NCBI GenBank assembly: GCA_043808235.1
Contig: JAZDFC010000075.1
Span: forward strand, 1-62,217
Origin: JAZDFC01 sp043808235
Lineage (GTDB): Bacteria > Bacteroidota > Ignavibacteria > Ignavibacteriales > Melioribacteraceae
DNA: 62,217 nt
Direction of reading: 5' to 3'
Shown in pieces: positions 9,094 to 18,300 of the stretch. How positions within the stretch are numbered: the stretch's first letter is position 1; each line of letters begins with the position of its first letter. Under the pieces are notes generated by a model. That model had not been told where the DNA came from, did no database searches, and was given only the letters and a program-made list of their open reading frames with translations. The position numbers and the translations under genes were made by a program.

Positions 9094-9867
9094 TTAGCTG
9101 GTTATTTTTTCGAATTCAGAAATAAATTCTGCTGCAATAAATGACTTTATAATTACTGCATCAAAAAGATTTTCAATCTCGATTTTTTCCTGTGACATTT
9201 TACAAAGAATTAACTTTACTGCTGCATCATTTTGTTTTGCACGAATATTTTTTATCAAAGCTGTATAATCAATATTATTTTGGTTATGTTCAATAAGGAA
9301 GTAAGTGGTTCCGTTTGCCGCATTAATATAATCGGAATCAATATCGGGATCAAAACTTATTACCTGGTATTTTTCCTTGAATAATCCGTTTAAAAAGGCT
9401 TCAAAATTCATATCATCACTAATTGTGTAAATAATCGGTTTCGTTATTTCCTGCTCTAATGATTTAATTTTGGGCCGGACTTTGCTAAGCTCATCTCTCC
9501 TTGCATTAATTATTTTTTGCAGCCGTTCTATTGTTTTTTCATAATCGAAAGGTTTTAGCAGATAGTCGATAATACCAAGACTTATTGATTGGCTGATTAC
9601 ATTTTTATCTGTCACTGCCGTTAACATTACAACCGGGATTTGATTAAAATACTGGTTCTCACGTAGCTTCTTTAAAAATTCAAGCCCATCCATAACAGGC
9701 ATCATCACATCCAAAAAAATTATTTGGGGAAATTCCTTTTCGAGAACGTTAAGTGCGGCCATCCCGTTTTCAGCTTCAACGTATTCGATGGCTAATTTTT
9801 TCTTGAGTATCCTGCCAAGAAATTGACGCACTGTTATGTCGTCATCAACTATTAGGGCTTTTATCAT
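9094..9867 (-). CDS. Response regulator: receiver plus degenerate second receiver
   Basis: The 257-residue product has a canonical receiver at 1-120 with acidic pair D8/D9, phosphoacceptor D53 (FLDVMMPVMDG), T83 and K105 (LLKPF). After a helical linker, residues 144-257 repeat a receiver-like alternation: IIYTISDD, YQVISFD, YFLIEH, VKLILCK and AVIIKSF. In this half the phosphoacceptor position carries Glu193 while a lysine (K241) is kept before the last helix. There is no DNA-binding or enzymatic output. The gene converges on the kinase operon with four bases between stop codons, and is the only receiver protein in the region. It may act through protein contact or phosphotransfer. Confidence 0.85.
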   Translation of the reverse strand: MIKALIVDDDITVRQFLGRILKKKLAIEYVEAENGMAALNVLEKEFPQIIFLDVMMPVMDGLEFLKKLRENQYFNQIPVVMLTAVTDKNVISQSISLGIIDYLLKPFDYEKTIERLQKIINARRDELSKVRPKIKSLEQEITKPIIYTISDDMNFEAFLNGLFKEKYQVISFDPDIDSDYINAANGTTYFLIEHNQNNIDYTALIKNIRAKQNDAAVKLILCKMSQEKIEIENLFDAVIIKSFIAAEFISEFEKITS

Positions 9868-10212
9868 ATATTTATTGTGGCAATCCTACCGCAAATGTAA
9901 TTTATTTTTTTAAAAAAAGCTGTATTTTAGATTTAGGAATGAACGTGAAAAGTCTCTATCAATAATAGGATTGATAGAAACTGTATTCGATCATCCAAAA
10001 ATATTCGCACAATAAATTACAATAAAAAACGTGTATAGAAAAATTTAATTGTGTTTATTTTATGTTGCGGTTAGTAATTCACCGGTGAGGTTATTTAGAG
10101 AAATGTTACATGAACCGCTTCTTAAATTAAGAAGGTATACCCGGACCAATAAAATTGTTTGAACCAGGCTTTATATTAATTGATTGAGAATAATCTTGAG
10201 GCAGAAAAATAT
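9868..10212. other. Divergent promoter region between regulator and cupin
   Basis: This AT-rich spacer lies between the minus-strand response regulator and the plus-strand cupin, and must hold promoters for both directions. I see no confident -33/-7 pair, terminator or small gene. Confidence 0.4.
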
Positions 10213-10530
10213 ATGAGTCCAAATAACATATTTTACAATCTACCCGATGCTAAAAAAAATGAAATCTTCGAAGAAATTGTTTCCAATGAAAAAATACTTG
10301 TTGAAAGAATTACTTCGCTCGGACAAAAATCGCCAGCAGACTTTTGGTTTGACCAGGGAAAGGATGAACTCGTATTTTTGCTAAGTGGAGAGGCAGAAAT
10401 TTCTTTTGAAAATGGCACTAAAACGAGGTTAGTCCCGGGTGATTATTTATTAATCCCCGCTCATAAAAAACACCGGGTAGAGTGGACTGACGAACATAGG
10501 GAAACAATCTGGCTGGCAATCCATTACTGA
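10213..10530 (+). CDS. Small cupin-domain protein
   Basis: The product is 105 residues from the ATG at 10213, which has GAGG about 11 bases upstream; a TTG at 10180 would add 11 residues. It is a single cupin barrel. The motifs present are FWFDQGKDELVFLLSGEAEI, then a glycine-proline turn in LVPGDYLLIPAHKKHRV, with a histidine in the second motif. The first metal-binding motif is weak, since the usual His-x-His is missing and a glutamate remains, so metal binding and catalysis are uncertain. It probably binds a small ligand or acts as a simple isomerase-like enzyme. It sits alone ahead of the PhnD-like gene. Confidence 0.75.
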   Translation: MSPNNIFYNLPDAKKNEIFEEIVSNEKILVERITSLGQKSPADFWFDQGKDELVFLLSGEAEISFENGTKTRLVPGDYLLIPAHKKHRVEWTDEHRETIWLAIHY

Positions 10531-10644
10531 TCAAATTTATTTAATTCTGGTTCGGATAATTTTTTAACGGTAGATTTTTCACCGAAATTCTTATTTTTGT
10601 TGAGCAAATAAGTACATGCAATTAAAAGAACAATAGAAGGTCAG

Positions 10645-11571
10645 ATGAGTAAAAATATTCTGGTAGCGATACTTCTTGCTTTTTTATGTGTTTCTTGCGG
10701 TGACGGGAAAAAAGATAATGATTTGAATGATGAACAGAAAATCAAAAACACCGATAAATTCTTCACAATCGGTTCACTCGCAAAATCTAATAGACAAGAC
10801 GAAAGAAATTTTCAACCTCTTGCGAGATATATAGCTGCTAAATTATTTCCGGAAGAAGATATAAATGGAAGAATTATTGTTGCCGATAACTTCGATGAAT
10901 TAACTAAACTGATTAATAATGGTGAGATAGACTTATATATTGACAGTCCGTATCCGATGTTCAAGCTCAAAGAAAAGACAGATCTGAAAATCATCCTTGC
11001 TCACAATCGAGAGGGAATAAAAGATTACCATTCAGTCTTACTTTCAAGTACGAAAAATAATATCAAATCGCTGAATGACTTGAAAGATCGCGTTATCGCA
11101 TTTGATAGCCCGTTTTCAACTACCGGATATTTCATTCCAAAAGTTGAGTTACTCGAAAGAGGATTTAAATTAGTCGAATTGGATAATCTTGATAATCCTG
11201 TTCCTGCAGGATCTATCGGTTATATTTTTACATATTCAGACGACAACACTTTGCTATGGATTTTAAAAGACAAAACTGCTGCGGGTGCAACAGATAATCT
11301 TTCTTATCAAAAACTTCCTCAAGAATATTTCACAAAATATAATGTGCTGCTTGAGTCCGAACCTATCCCCCGTCAAATTGTCGCGGTAAGAAATGAAATT
11401 CCGGTAGATAGGGAAAAAAGATTGATTGAAATTCTTTGCCAATTCCATACTACCGCAGAGGGAAAGGATATGATGAGTCCAGCGGGTTCCGCTCCGTTAT
11501 TTGAGAAATTAGATTTTAACGTCAACAATCTTGAAGGTAAATTCAAAAAATTAATGGAAAAAACGAAGTGA
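10645..11571 (+). CDS. PhnD-like periplasmic binding lipoprotein
   Basis: This 308-residue protein has an AGAAGG ribosome binding site. The N-terminus is a lipoprotein signal with the modified cysteine probably C18 (FLCVSCGDG). The mature domain matches the phosphate/phosphonate (PhnD-type) binding-protein fold: an early NRQDERNFQPLARYIA helix, LYIDSPYPMFKLKE, and the characteristic YHSVLLSSTKNNIKSLNDLK followed by DSPFSTTGYFIPKVELLERG. No ABC permease or ATPase is nearby. Its stop overlaps the start of a transmembrane kinase (GTGA), so the likely role is ligand recognition for that kinase rather than transport. The ligand is unknown; phosphonate is only one option. Confidence 0.8.
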   Translation: MSKNILVAILLAFLCVSCGDGKKDNDLNDEQKIKNTDKFFTIGSLAKSNRQDERNFQPLARYIAAKLFPEEDINGRIIVADNFDELTKLINNGEIDLYIDSPYPMFKLKEKTDLKIILAHNREGIKDYHSVLLSSTKNNIKSLNDLKDRVIAFDSPFSTTGYFIPKVELLERGFKLVELDNLDNPVPAGSIGYIFTYSDDNTLLWILKDKTAAGATDNLSYQKLPQEYFTKYNVLLESEPIPRQIVAVRNEIPVDREKRLIEILCQFHTTAEGKDMMSPAGSAPLFEKLDFNVNNLEGKFKKLMEKTK

Positions 11572-13430
11572 ATTCAATCCTTAAAAAGAATAAATTTTTC
11601 AAACTTTCCATTGAGAAAAAATTCGCTTTTTTTCTTTTCATTATTATCTCGCTCATCGGATTAACGTTCACATACAATAATTATTATCATCAAAAAGAAG
11701 CCCTGGATAACCGGCTTAGGTATAAAGCTACATCATTAATTAATTTACTCGAAGCCAGCATAACCGAATCTTTCGGTGAATTGAAAATCGACCAGCCGAA
11801 ACTTTTTATGCTGTATATTAAAGAGCAAAGCGAAGTTGTTTACACATATCTTTTTGATGCGGACGGAAATTTCATAACTGACGGTGACAGAATATTCTCG
11901 ACCGACAGAATGCATATTGATAAAGAATCAGTGCGTAAAGGATTAGTAGCAACCGATATTTTGTTTATTGAGGACGAAAACCGGATAGATGTTTTTAAAC
12001 CAATTTTTCAGAGCGGAAGTAAAATCGGGTTAACAGTAATAGGATTTTCAAAAGACAGCATCAAAAATGAACTGCTTGAAGCAAGAGAGCAGAATCTGAT
12101 TTTTTCAATTCTATTTGTTATTGGAAGTTTAATTATCTCTTATTTTGCTTCGCTGCTGATTACCAGACCGTTGTTAACTTTAACTCAGAAAATTCGAAAC
12201 GTAGGCGAAGGCAATTACGGGACTACGGTTGAAATAGCTTCAAGCGATGAAGTTGGTGAATTAGCGGCAGCTTTTAATAACATGTCTGTGAACATCATGC
12301 AGAAGCAAAAAGAAATTTTGGTTGAAAAAGAATGGGCTCAAAAGTATTTGGACATTGCACGGGTTATTTTAATCATCATAAACAAGGATGGCAAAGTAGA
12401 CTTAATTAATAAAATGGGATGCGATTTGCTTGGCTGCTGTAAAGAAGATTTAATTGGTAAAATGTATTTTGATTATGTAGCCCCGGAAGATTTAGAGCAA
12501 ATAGAATCTTACTTTAGCGACGCTATGACCGGGAAAACTGAACTCCCCGAATACGGTGAAACTTATGTAATGGGATGCGGAAATAAAAAAAGATTAATTG
12601 GCTGGCACAGCGTTTTAATAAAAGATAAGGATGGAAATATTCTTGGCTTACTAGGCTCGGGCGAGGATATTACCGAAATACGGCAATATCAACATGAACT
12701 GATTTCGGCTAAAGAAAAAGCAGAACTTTCGGATAAACTTAAAACAGAATTTTTAGCGCAGATGTCGCATGAAATAAGGACTCCAATAAATATTATTGTT
12801 AATTATGCCGGATTGATCCGCGATGAAGAGGAAATCAAATTATCAAATGACTCCGTTCAACTGTTCGACAGCATTGATCTTGCAAGCACCCGGCTCTTAA
12901 AAACAATTGATTCTATACTTAATATGGCGCAATTGCAGACTAAAAACTATCAATCGGCTTTCAAAGAACTCGACGTGGAAAAAGAAATAATCAAAAAACT
13001 TTTAAAGGAATTTAACGAAAAAGCTCAGCGTAAAAATCTAAAACTCATTTATAATTCGCTCACCGAAAGTACATTAATTACAGCAGATGAATACAGTGTT
13101 ACCCAGGTATTGGCTAATCTAATTGATAACGCTATTAAATACACAAACGAAGGTAAAATTGAATTGACATTGATGAGGAATACCAGCAATAATTTGCAGG
13201 CAATAATTTCTGATACGGGTATTGGAATTTCGGATAATTTTCTTCCAAATATATTTGATCCGTTCCGGCAGGAAGAGCAGGGTTACAACCGTAAATTCAG
13301 CGGAAACGGTTTAGGTTTAGCCCTTGTTAAAAAATACTGCGAAATAAATAATGCCAACATTATTGTTTCAAGTAAAAAAGATGAAGGCACAACATTTATT
13401 GTAACCTTCGCCAATAATAAATTTGTTTAA
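11568..13430 (+). CDS. Transmembrane HAMP-PAS sensor histidine kinase
   Basis: This 620-residue kinase starts with GTG inside the stop of the PhnD-like gene. It has TM1 at about 19-36, a periplasmic region at about 37-175, TM2 at about 177-197, HAMP at about 198-250 and PAS at about 255-373. The HisKA has FLAQMSHEIRTPINII (His401), and the HATPase has N-box NLIDNAIKYT, G1 DTGIGIS and G2 GNGLGLAL. The periplasmic loop is about 140 residues, right for a Cache-like domain or for docking a binding protein. Coupling to the upstream lipoprotein suggests a two-part receptor. Its catalytic core is closely similar to that of the kinase at 4650. No receiver is fused. Confidence 0.9.
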   Translation: MNSILKKNKFFKLSIEKKFAFFLFIIISLIGLTFTYNNYYHQKEALDNRLRYKATSLINLLEASITESFGELKIDQPKLFMLYIKEQSEVVYTYLFDADGNFITDGDRIFSTDRMHIDKESVRKGLVATDILFIEDENRIDVFKPIFQSGSKIGLTVIGFSKDSIKNELLEAREQNLIFSILFVIGSLIISYFASLLITRPLLTLTQKIRNVGEGNYGTTVEIASSDEVGELAAAFNNMSVNIMQKQKEILVEKEWAQKYLDIARVILIIINKDGKVDLINKMGCDLLGCCKEDLIGKMYFDYVAPEDLEQIESYFSDAMTGKTELPEYGETYVMGCGNKKRLIGWHSVLIKDKDGNILGLLGSGEDITEIRQYQHELISAKEKAELSDKLKTEFLAQMSHEIRTPINIIVNYAGLIRDEEEIKLSNDSVQLFDSIDLASTRLLKTIDSILNMAQLQTKNYQSAFKELDVEKEIIKKLLKEFNEKAQRKNLKLIYNSLTESTLITADEYSVTQVLANLIDNAIKYTNEGKIELTLMRNTSNNLQAIISDTGIGISDNFLPNIFDPFRQEEQGYNRKFSGNGLGLALVKKYCEINNANIIVSSKKDEGTTFIVTFANNKFV

Positions 13431-13447
13431 ACTTCTTTAAAGTAATT

Positions 13448-14917
13448 TTACTCAGTATAAAATTTAATCACATTTTTTACAGCTTCTTCGCAAACTTTGC
13501 AAAACGGTTTCTTCCCTTTTGAAAACATTATACAATCGAGCATCGAACGGTAAATTCCTTTAGATGAATATCCCGCCCCTTCATACACACCAACTTTTCC
13601 CCAATACTTGCTTGCCGTTAAGTATTTATCCACTTCATTACTATGCATCAAATCTTTTTCATTGTATTCATTTTGTGCCGCATCAATTTCATTTTGAGGA
13701 GCTTTGTTGCGCTTTAATTCAGCAATATGTTTGTTCAGTTCCCTTCTTTCCTTCTGCCAGGTTAAGTCCATTTTATCGTAATTTTCTTTTTCCCATGGTG
13801 TCGGGATTTCAATTTCTGCATCAATCAACTCCTTCCATTTTGGATTTTGGGGATCGAGAAGACGTGTAATGTTCGGTTCAACCGGTTCAACTCCAGCAGG
13901 ATAAAAATCGCCGTACGCAGTTTCGGAAGTGTAATATTCATCCGCTAATCCGCCGAATGAATGCCCGAACTCGTGCAGAAAGATGTATTCGCTGAATTGA
14001 TTATCCGTTACAAATGTACTGTAGAAATTATAAATTCCCCCGCCGCCGTAACGCGGATGATTCACCATAATATAAATCGCATCGTAAGGGACATGCGCCG
14101 CAAGATCGCGCATTGATTTATTATCCTCGGTAAGCAAATATCTTTCGGAACCAAGCGAATAGAAAGTAGAATTTAATACCGTGTTCTTATAAATGTTGGC
14201 GCCCGGTTCGTCGCAGCCGCTTTCTTCCGATGGTTTAAATACACCGTAAATATTAAATTTATCTTTATATTGTTGATACGGTTCGTGATTGAGAAACACA
14301 TCGGTATATCTCTTCAAATCCTTTTCGAATTTTCCCTTCTCATCTTTAGTATATCCTTCGCCCAGAATAACAACATCAACACAATTATGAGGATCGCCGC
14401 TGATATAACTTTTATAAACCTCGACTTCGTTATCCCGAATCACATCTTTTATAATGTAAAGATCGGCTGGATCGATTTGTACCGAAAACACTTCATCGAA
14501 AGAATATGATTTATTCCGTTTTTCAAGTACAAATTTTATTTGATTTTTAGGGAAAGGGATTATCGCACTTTCATGATAAGTTCTTTTAATTCCATTGATT
14601 GCTTCCTCGCTTGTTTGATATTCTTTGAAATAACTATCGAATCCTTTTGAAAAAATTAATTCTTTTGAGACTGCATCGAAAACTTTGTAATAGTATGCGC
14701 CGTTGTTAAAATTATCTATAAGATTTTTTGTACTGCCCGCCCAAATTCCATATTGATAGATGTGATCAATCGTAATAATTTCGCTCGCCGCGTCTCCGAT
14801 ATGAAAATAATCGATACGCATCGTCTGGTCGGTGAAATAATCATTGAAAGACAAGGACTGCGCCATTGTCAATCCGCTTGCCGCGATCATCAAAATAACT
14901 CCAAATATTTTTTTCAT
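13448..14917 (-). CDS. Secreted M64 (IgA peptidase-like) zinc metallopeptidase
   Basis: The 489-residue product has a signal peptide (1-19, ending TMAQ). An N-terminal beta domain (about 20-165) leads into the M64 catalytic domain, opened by VDVVILGEGYTKDEKGKFEKD. The zinc site HEFGHSFGGLADEY spans 315-328: His315 and His319 bind zinc, Glu316 is the general base, and Asp326 is the third ligand position. The ASGCDEP-like stretch ESGCDEPGANIY at about 232 is also typical. Family members cleave IgA or other proteins, but environmental homologues have unknown substrates. There is no T9SS sorting domain. It converges with the kinase at 11568. Confidence 0.88.
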   Translation of the reverse strand: MKKIFGVILMIAASGLTMAQSLSFNDYFTDQTMRIDYFHIGDAASEIITIDHIYQYGIWAGSTKNLIDNFNNGAYYYKVFDAVSKELIFSKGFDSYFKEYQTSEEAINGIKRTYHESAIIPFPKNQIKFVLEKRNKSYSFDEVFSVQIDPADLYIIKDVIRDNEVEVYKSYISGDPHNCVDVVILGEGYTKDEKGKFEKDLKRYTDVFLNHEPYQQYKDKFNIYGVFKPSEESGCDEPGANIYKNTVLNSTFYSLGSERYLLTEDNKSMRDLAAHVPYDAIYIMVNHPRYGGGGIYNFYSTFVTDNQFSEYIFLHEFGHSFGGLADEYYTSETAYGDFYPAGVEPVEPNITRLLDPQNPKWKELIDAEIEIPTPWEKENYDKMDLTWQKERRELNKHIAELKRNKAPQNEIDAAQNEYNEKDLMHSNEVDKYLTASKYWGKVGVYEGAGYSSKGIYRSMLDCIMFSKGKKPFCKVCEEAVKNVIKFYTE

Positions 14918-15324
14918 TTTAAGCTTCCCGCTCGTTATAAAAGATAGGGTGTAAAAATAAATGAATTTTTATTCTGAACGCAATGCCTTCGAGTTTTAAC
15001 TCAAATTCATTTAGGGTACTAAAAAGTAAAAAGTGGATAAAAAGAGATAGTAGCATCTATTTTTTTTTGTACAAATTTCTTATTTTCAAAATGTAATTCT
15101 GTCACGCTTCAGTACCGTATTGTATATGATGTCCTGTGCTATAAGATAAACTGCATATTCGCAAATCCTTATTTTAATTTTTTCTGTTTTTTAATAAAAA
15201 TTCTGCCGGTTCAAAGGACAACAACATCTATGAATGCTACAACTAAAAAAATTTGTTTACCATTCTTCATTAATGTTGATAATCATTACCATGTATTTTT
15301 CCGCAAACTTGTTCGGGGTACAAC
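14918..15324. other. Divergent intergenic region, nothing recognised
   Basis: The spacer between the minus-strand peptidase and the plus-strand beta-helix protein must carry both promoters. It has T-rich tracts around 15060-15075 and 15170-15195. I see no gene, terminator or RNA element. Confidence 0.4.
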
Positions 15325-18300
15325 ATGAAATTCAAAATCATTTATTTACTATTATGCCTTGCTGTCAACTCAAATATTATTATTGCACAGCTTTCCGGTG
15401 AAATTCTTGTCGGTTCCGGGCAAACTTACACATCATTAACGAAATCAAGTGGTTTGTTTAATGCTTTAAACACACTTGGTGTGGGTGGTAATATAACAGT
15501 TAAAATAACTTCTGACATAACAGACGAGGATGGTGCCGTTGCACTGAATGAGTTTGCATCCTATTCGATTGCAATTCAACCAAACGATGCATCGAATAAA
15601 ACCATCTCCGGCAATTACTGGGGTTTTGAAGGCGGGCTTATCAGGTTGAATGGCGCCGATAACATAACAATAGACGGCAGATTTGGCGACAGCGGTAAAT
15701 ATCTTACTTTTAGCAACAATTACACTAATCCATCAGGAGCTTCGACGGCCACAATCCAGATAATAAGTCTCGGGACGGGCAGCGGCGCAAACAACATCGT
15801 TGTCAGGAACTGCAATATTAAAACCGGGTCAAGCGGGGCGTCAAGCACATCGCAATATTATATTGGAATACATATCGGCGGCACAGCTTTTTATTCCGAA
15901 GGCTCGGATAACGATAATATATCAATTATTGACAACGTATTTACCAAATCATTCATTGGTGTATATGCAAAAGCGACTTCGGCTGGTGTGAATAATAATC
16001 TTACTATAACTGGGAATACTTTTGGCTCCACAACTTCAGGCGAATATATAGGAAACAGCGGCATATCCCTTCAATATTGTGATAATGCCAATATTTCCGA
16101 TAATGAAATTTTTAATATTATTTCATTCAATAATAATCTTACAGGTATAGTTCTCTCAACCGGAGTAATAAATTCTAATATCTCAAAAAATAAAATATAT
16201 TTCATCTTTGCCCAGAGTGTTTCGGGCTATGGCGGAAGCGGAATTACATTAAATACAGGGAATGCCGCAAGTAACATAACAGTTTCGAATAATTTGATAT
16301 ATGATGTGCGGGGCATTGGCAGCAATACTATGGGTGATGGTTCAAATGGTGGGATAAAAATTACCGGAGGCGGCGGATATAATATTTATTATAATTCGGT
16401 AAACCTTTACGGAACCGCAAATATTACATCTGCAACGTTGTCTGCCGCATTTTATGTGGGAAGCGGGGTCACTTCACTGGATGTAAGAAATAATATTTTC
16501 GTTAATGCAATAACTAATACATCAAATGCAGGTGATAAAGCGTATGCAATATATTCCGCCTCAGCAAATACAGCTTTTTCAAATATCAATAATAATATTT
16601 ATTATGCACCCACCGGAGGCAGTTACGCGGGAGTACTTGGATATTTGTCTTCGGATATAACTACTATTGCCGGATGGCAAACGGCAACCGGGCAGGACGC
16701 AAATTCTAAAAATGCAGATCCTCTTTTCAAAGCTGCCGACGACTTAATCCCAAAACCGGGTTCCCCTGCTCTTTCTTCGGGTACACCAATTGCTTCTGTA
16801 ACAGTTGATTACGAAAACAATTCGAGAGATGCCACTACTCCGACAATAGGGGCTTATGAAAAAATTTATGCAATTAGCTGGGCAAATTTACAATCACCGG
16901 CTACGGCAACAATTACAGAAGGTGAAACTCTTGATGTATATGCAAGAGTGAGAGTTGACGGTGTTACTGATTTGAATGAGGAATCAACTGAAATAGAATG
17001 CGAGATTGGAATTGGTTATGAAAATTCAAATCCTTCAACATGGGAGTGGTGGCAATGGGAACCGGCTGTTTTCAGCTCGCATCAGGGCAATGATGATGAA
17101 TACAGTAATACTTTAAGTTATTTAGTTTATACGGAAGGGACTTATTATTGTGCGAGTCGTTTTAGATTATCGGGTGGTGCCTATGTATATGGAGGATATA
17201 GTGCGGCAGGCGGAAATATATGGGACGGGACAAATTATGTTTCCGGTGTGGTCACTGTAAATTCCCTTGTAACATCAGTTCCATATTTTCAGAATTTTGA
17301 TAGTACTCTGGAAGATTATTTACCTCCGGGTTGGTCGTTTGATGATGTGAATAATGATGCGTATAACTGGTTCACCGACACAGGCAACCAGCTTTCAGGT
17401 TCGTCTTCATTAAAAATGGAAGCCCAGCCTATTGCAATGAACGATTGGGTTTTTACACAAGGATTAAATTTAGCAGGTGGTACTGCTTATCAAGTTACAT
17501 TTTGGTACGCTGTTGGTAATGCCGCCGAACCGGAGAAACTGGAAGTTAAATGGGGTAGTTCAGAATCAGCCGCCGGTATGACATCATCCGCAATTTTCTC
17601 AAATACTAACATTACAAATACAAGTTATCAAAAAGCTGTTTGTGAATTTACACCATCATCAACAGGCGTTTATTATATAGGCTGGCATGGATTCAGTGAT
17701 GCTAATATGGATTTTATATACACTGAAGATGTGCAAGTTCAGGTAAAACCATCCGCATCTAACACCCAGGTAATTATTGCGGGCACTACTACAGGCACAG
17801 CATTTACCGGTACGGGAGCCACAATTGATTTTGATGATGTCGACGGAAATACAAACCAATTAACAATTAATGTTGATAAAATTTTATCAAATCCCGGCGG
17901 AACATTGCCGGACGGGCTGCTTAATTTAGCTCCGCAATACTGGCATGTATCACTTGACGCGGGGAGCCTCGGTGCAGGAGAAGTATATTGTATCTCGTTT
18001 GATATAACCGGTATCGCGGGGGTAAGTGATGCTTCACAGCTGCATCTAATCAAACGCACAAATTCGGGTACTGACTGGGTCGATATCGGAACTCCTACAG
18101 GAATTGCTGGTAACGTGTTAACCTGGTGTTCAGCATTACTGACAAGCTTTTCCGAATTCGGTTTGGCCGGAGACGTGAGTAATCCTCTTCCGGTTGAATT
18201 AATCTCATTCAATGCTAACTTTGAAAAGAATAATGTGATACTAAAATGGTCAACAGCAACCGAGGTTAACAATCACGGATTTGAAATAGAACGTTCACTC

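Noticed and set aside
13564..13869. 101-codon frame on the plus strand opposite the M64 peptidase
   Set aside because: It is an antisense shadow of a gene with a clear zinc motif and signal peptide.
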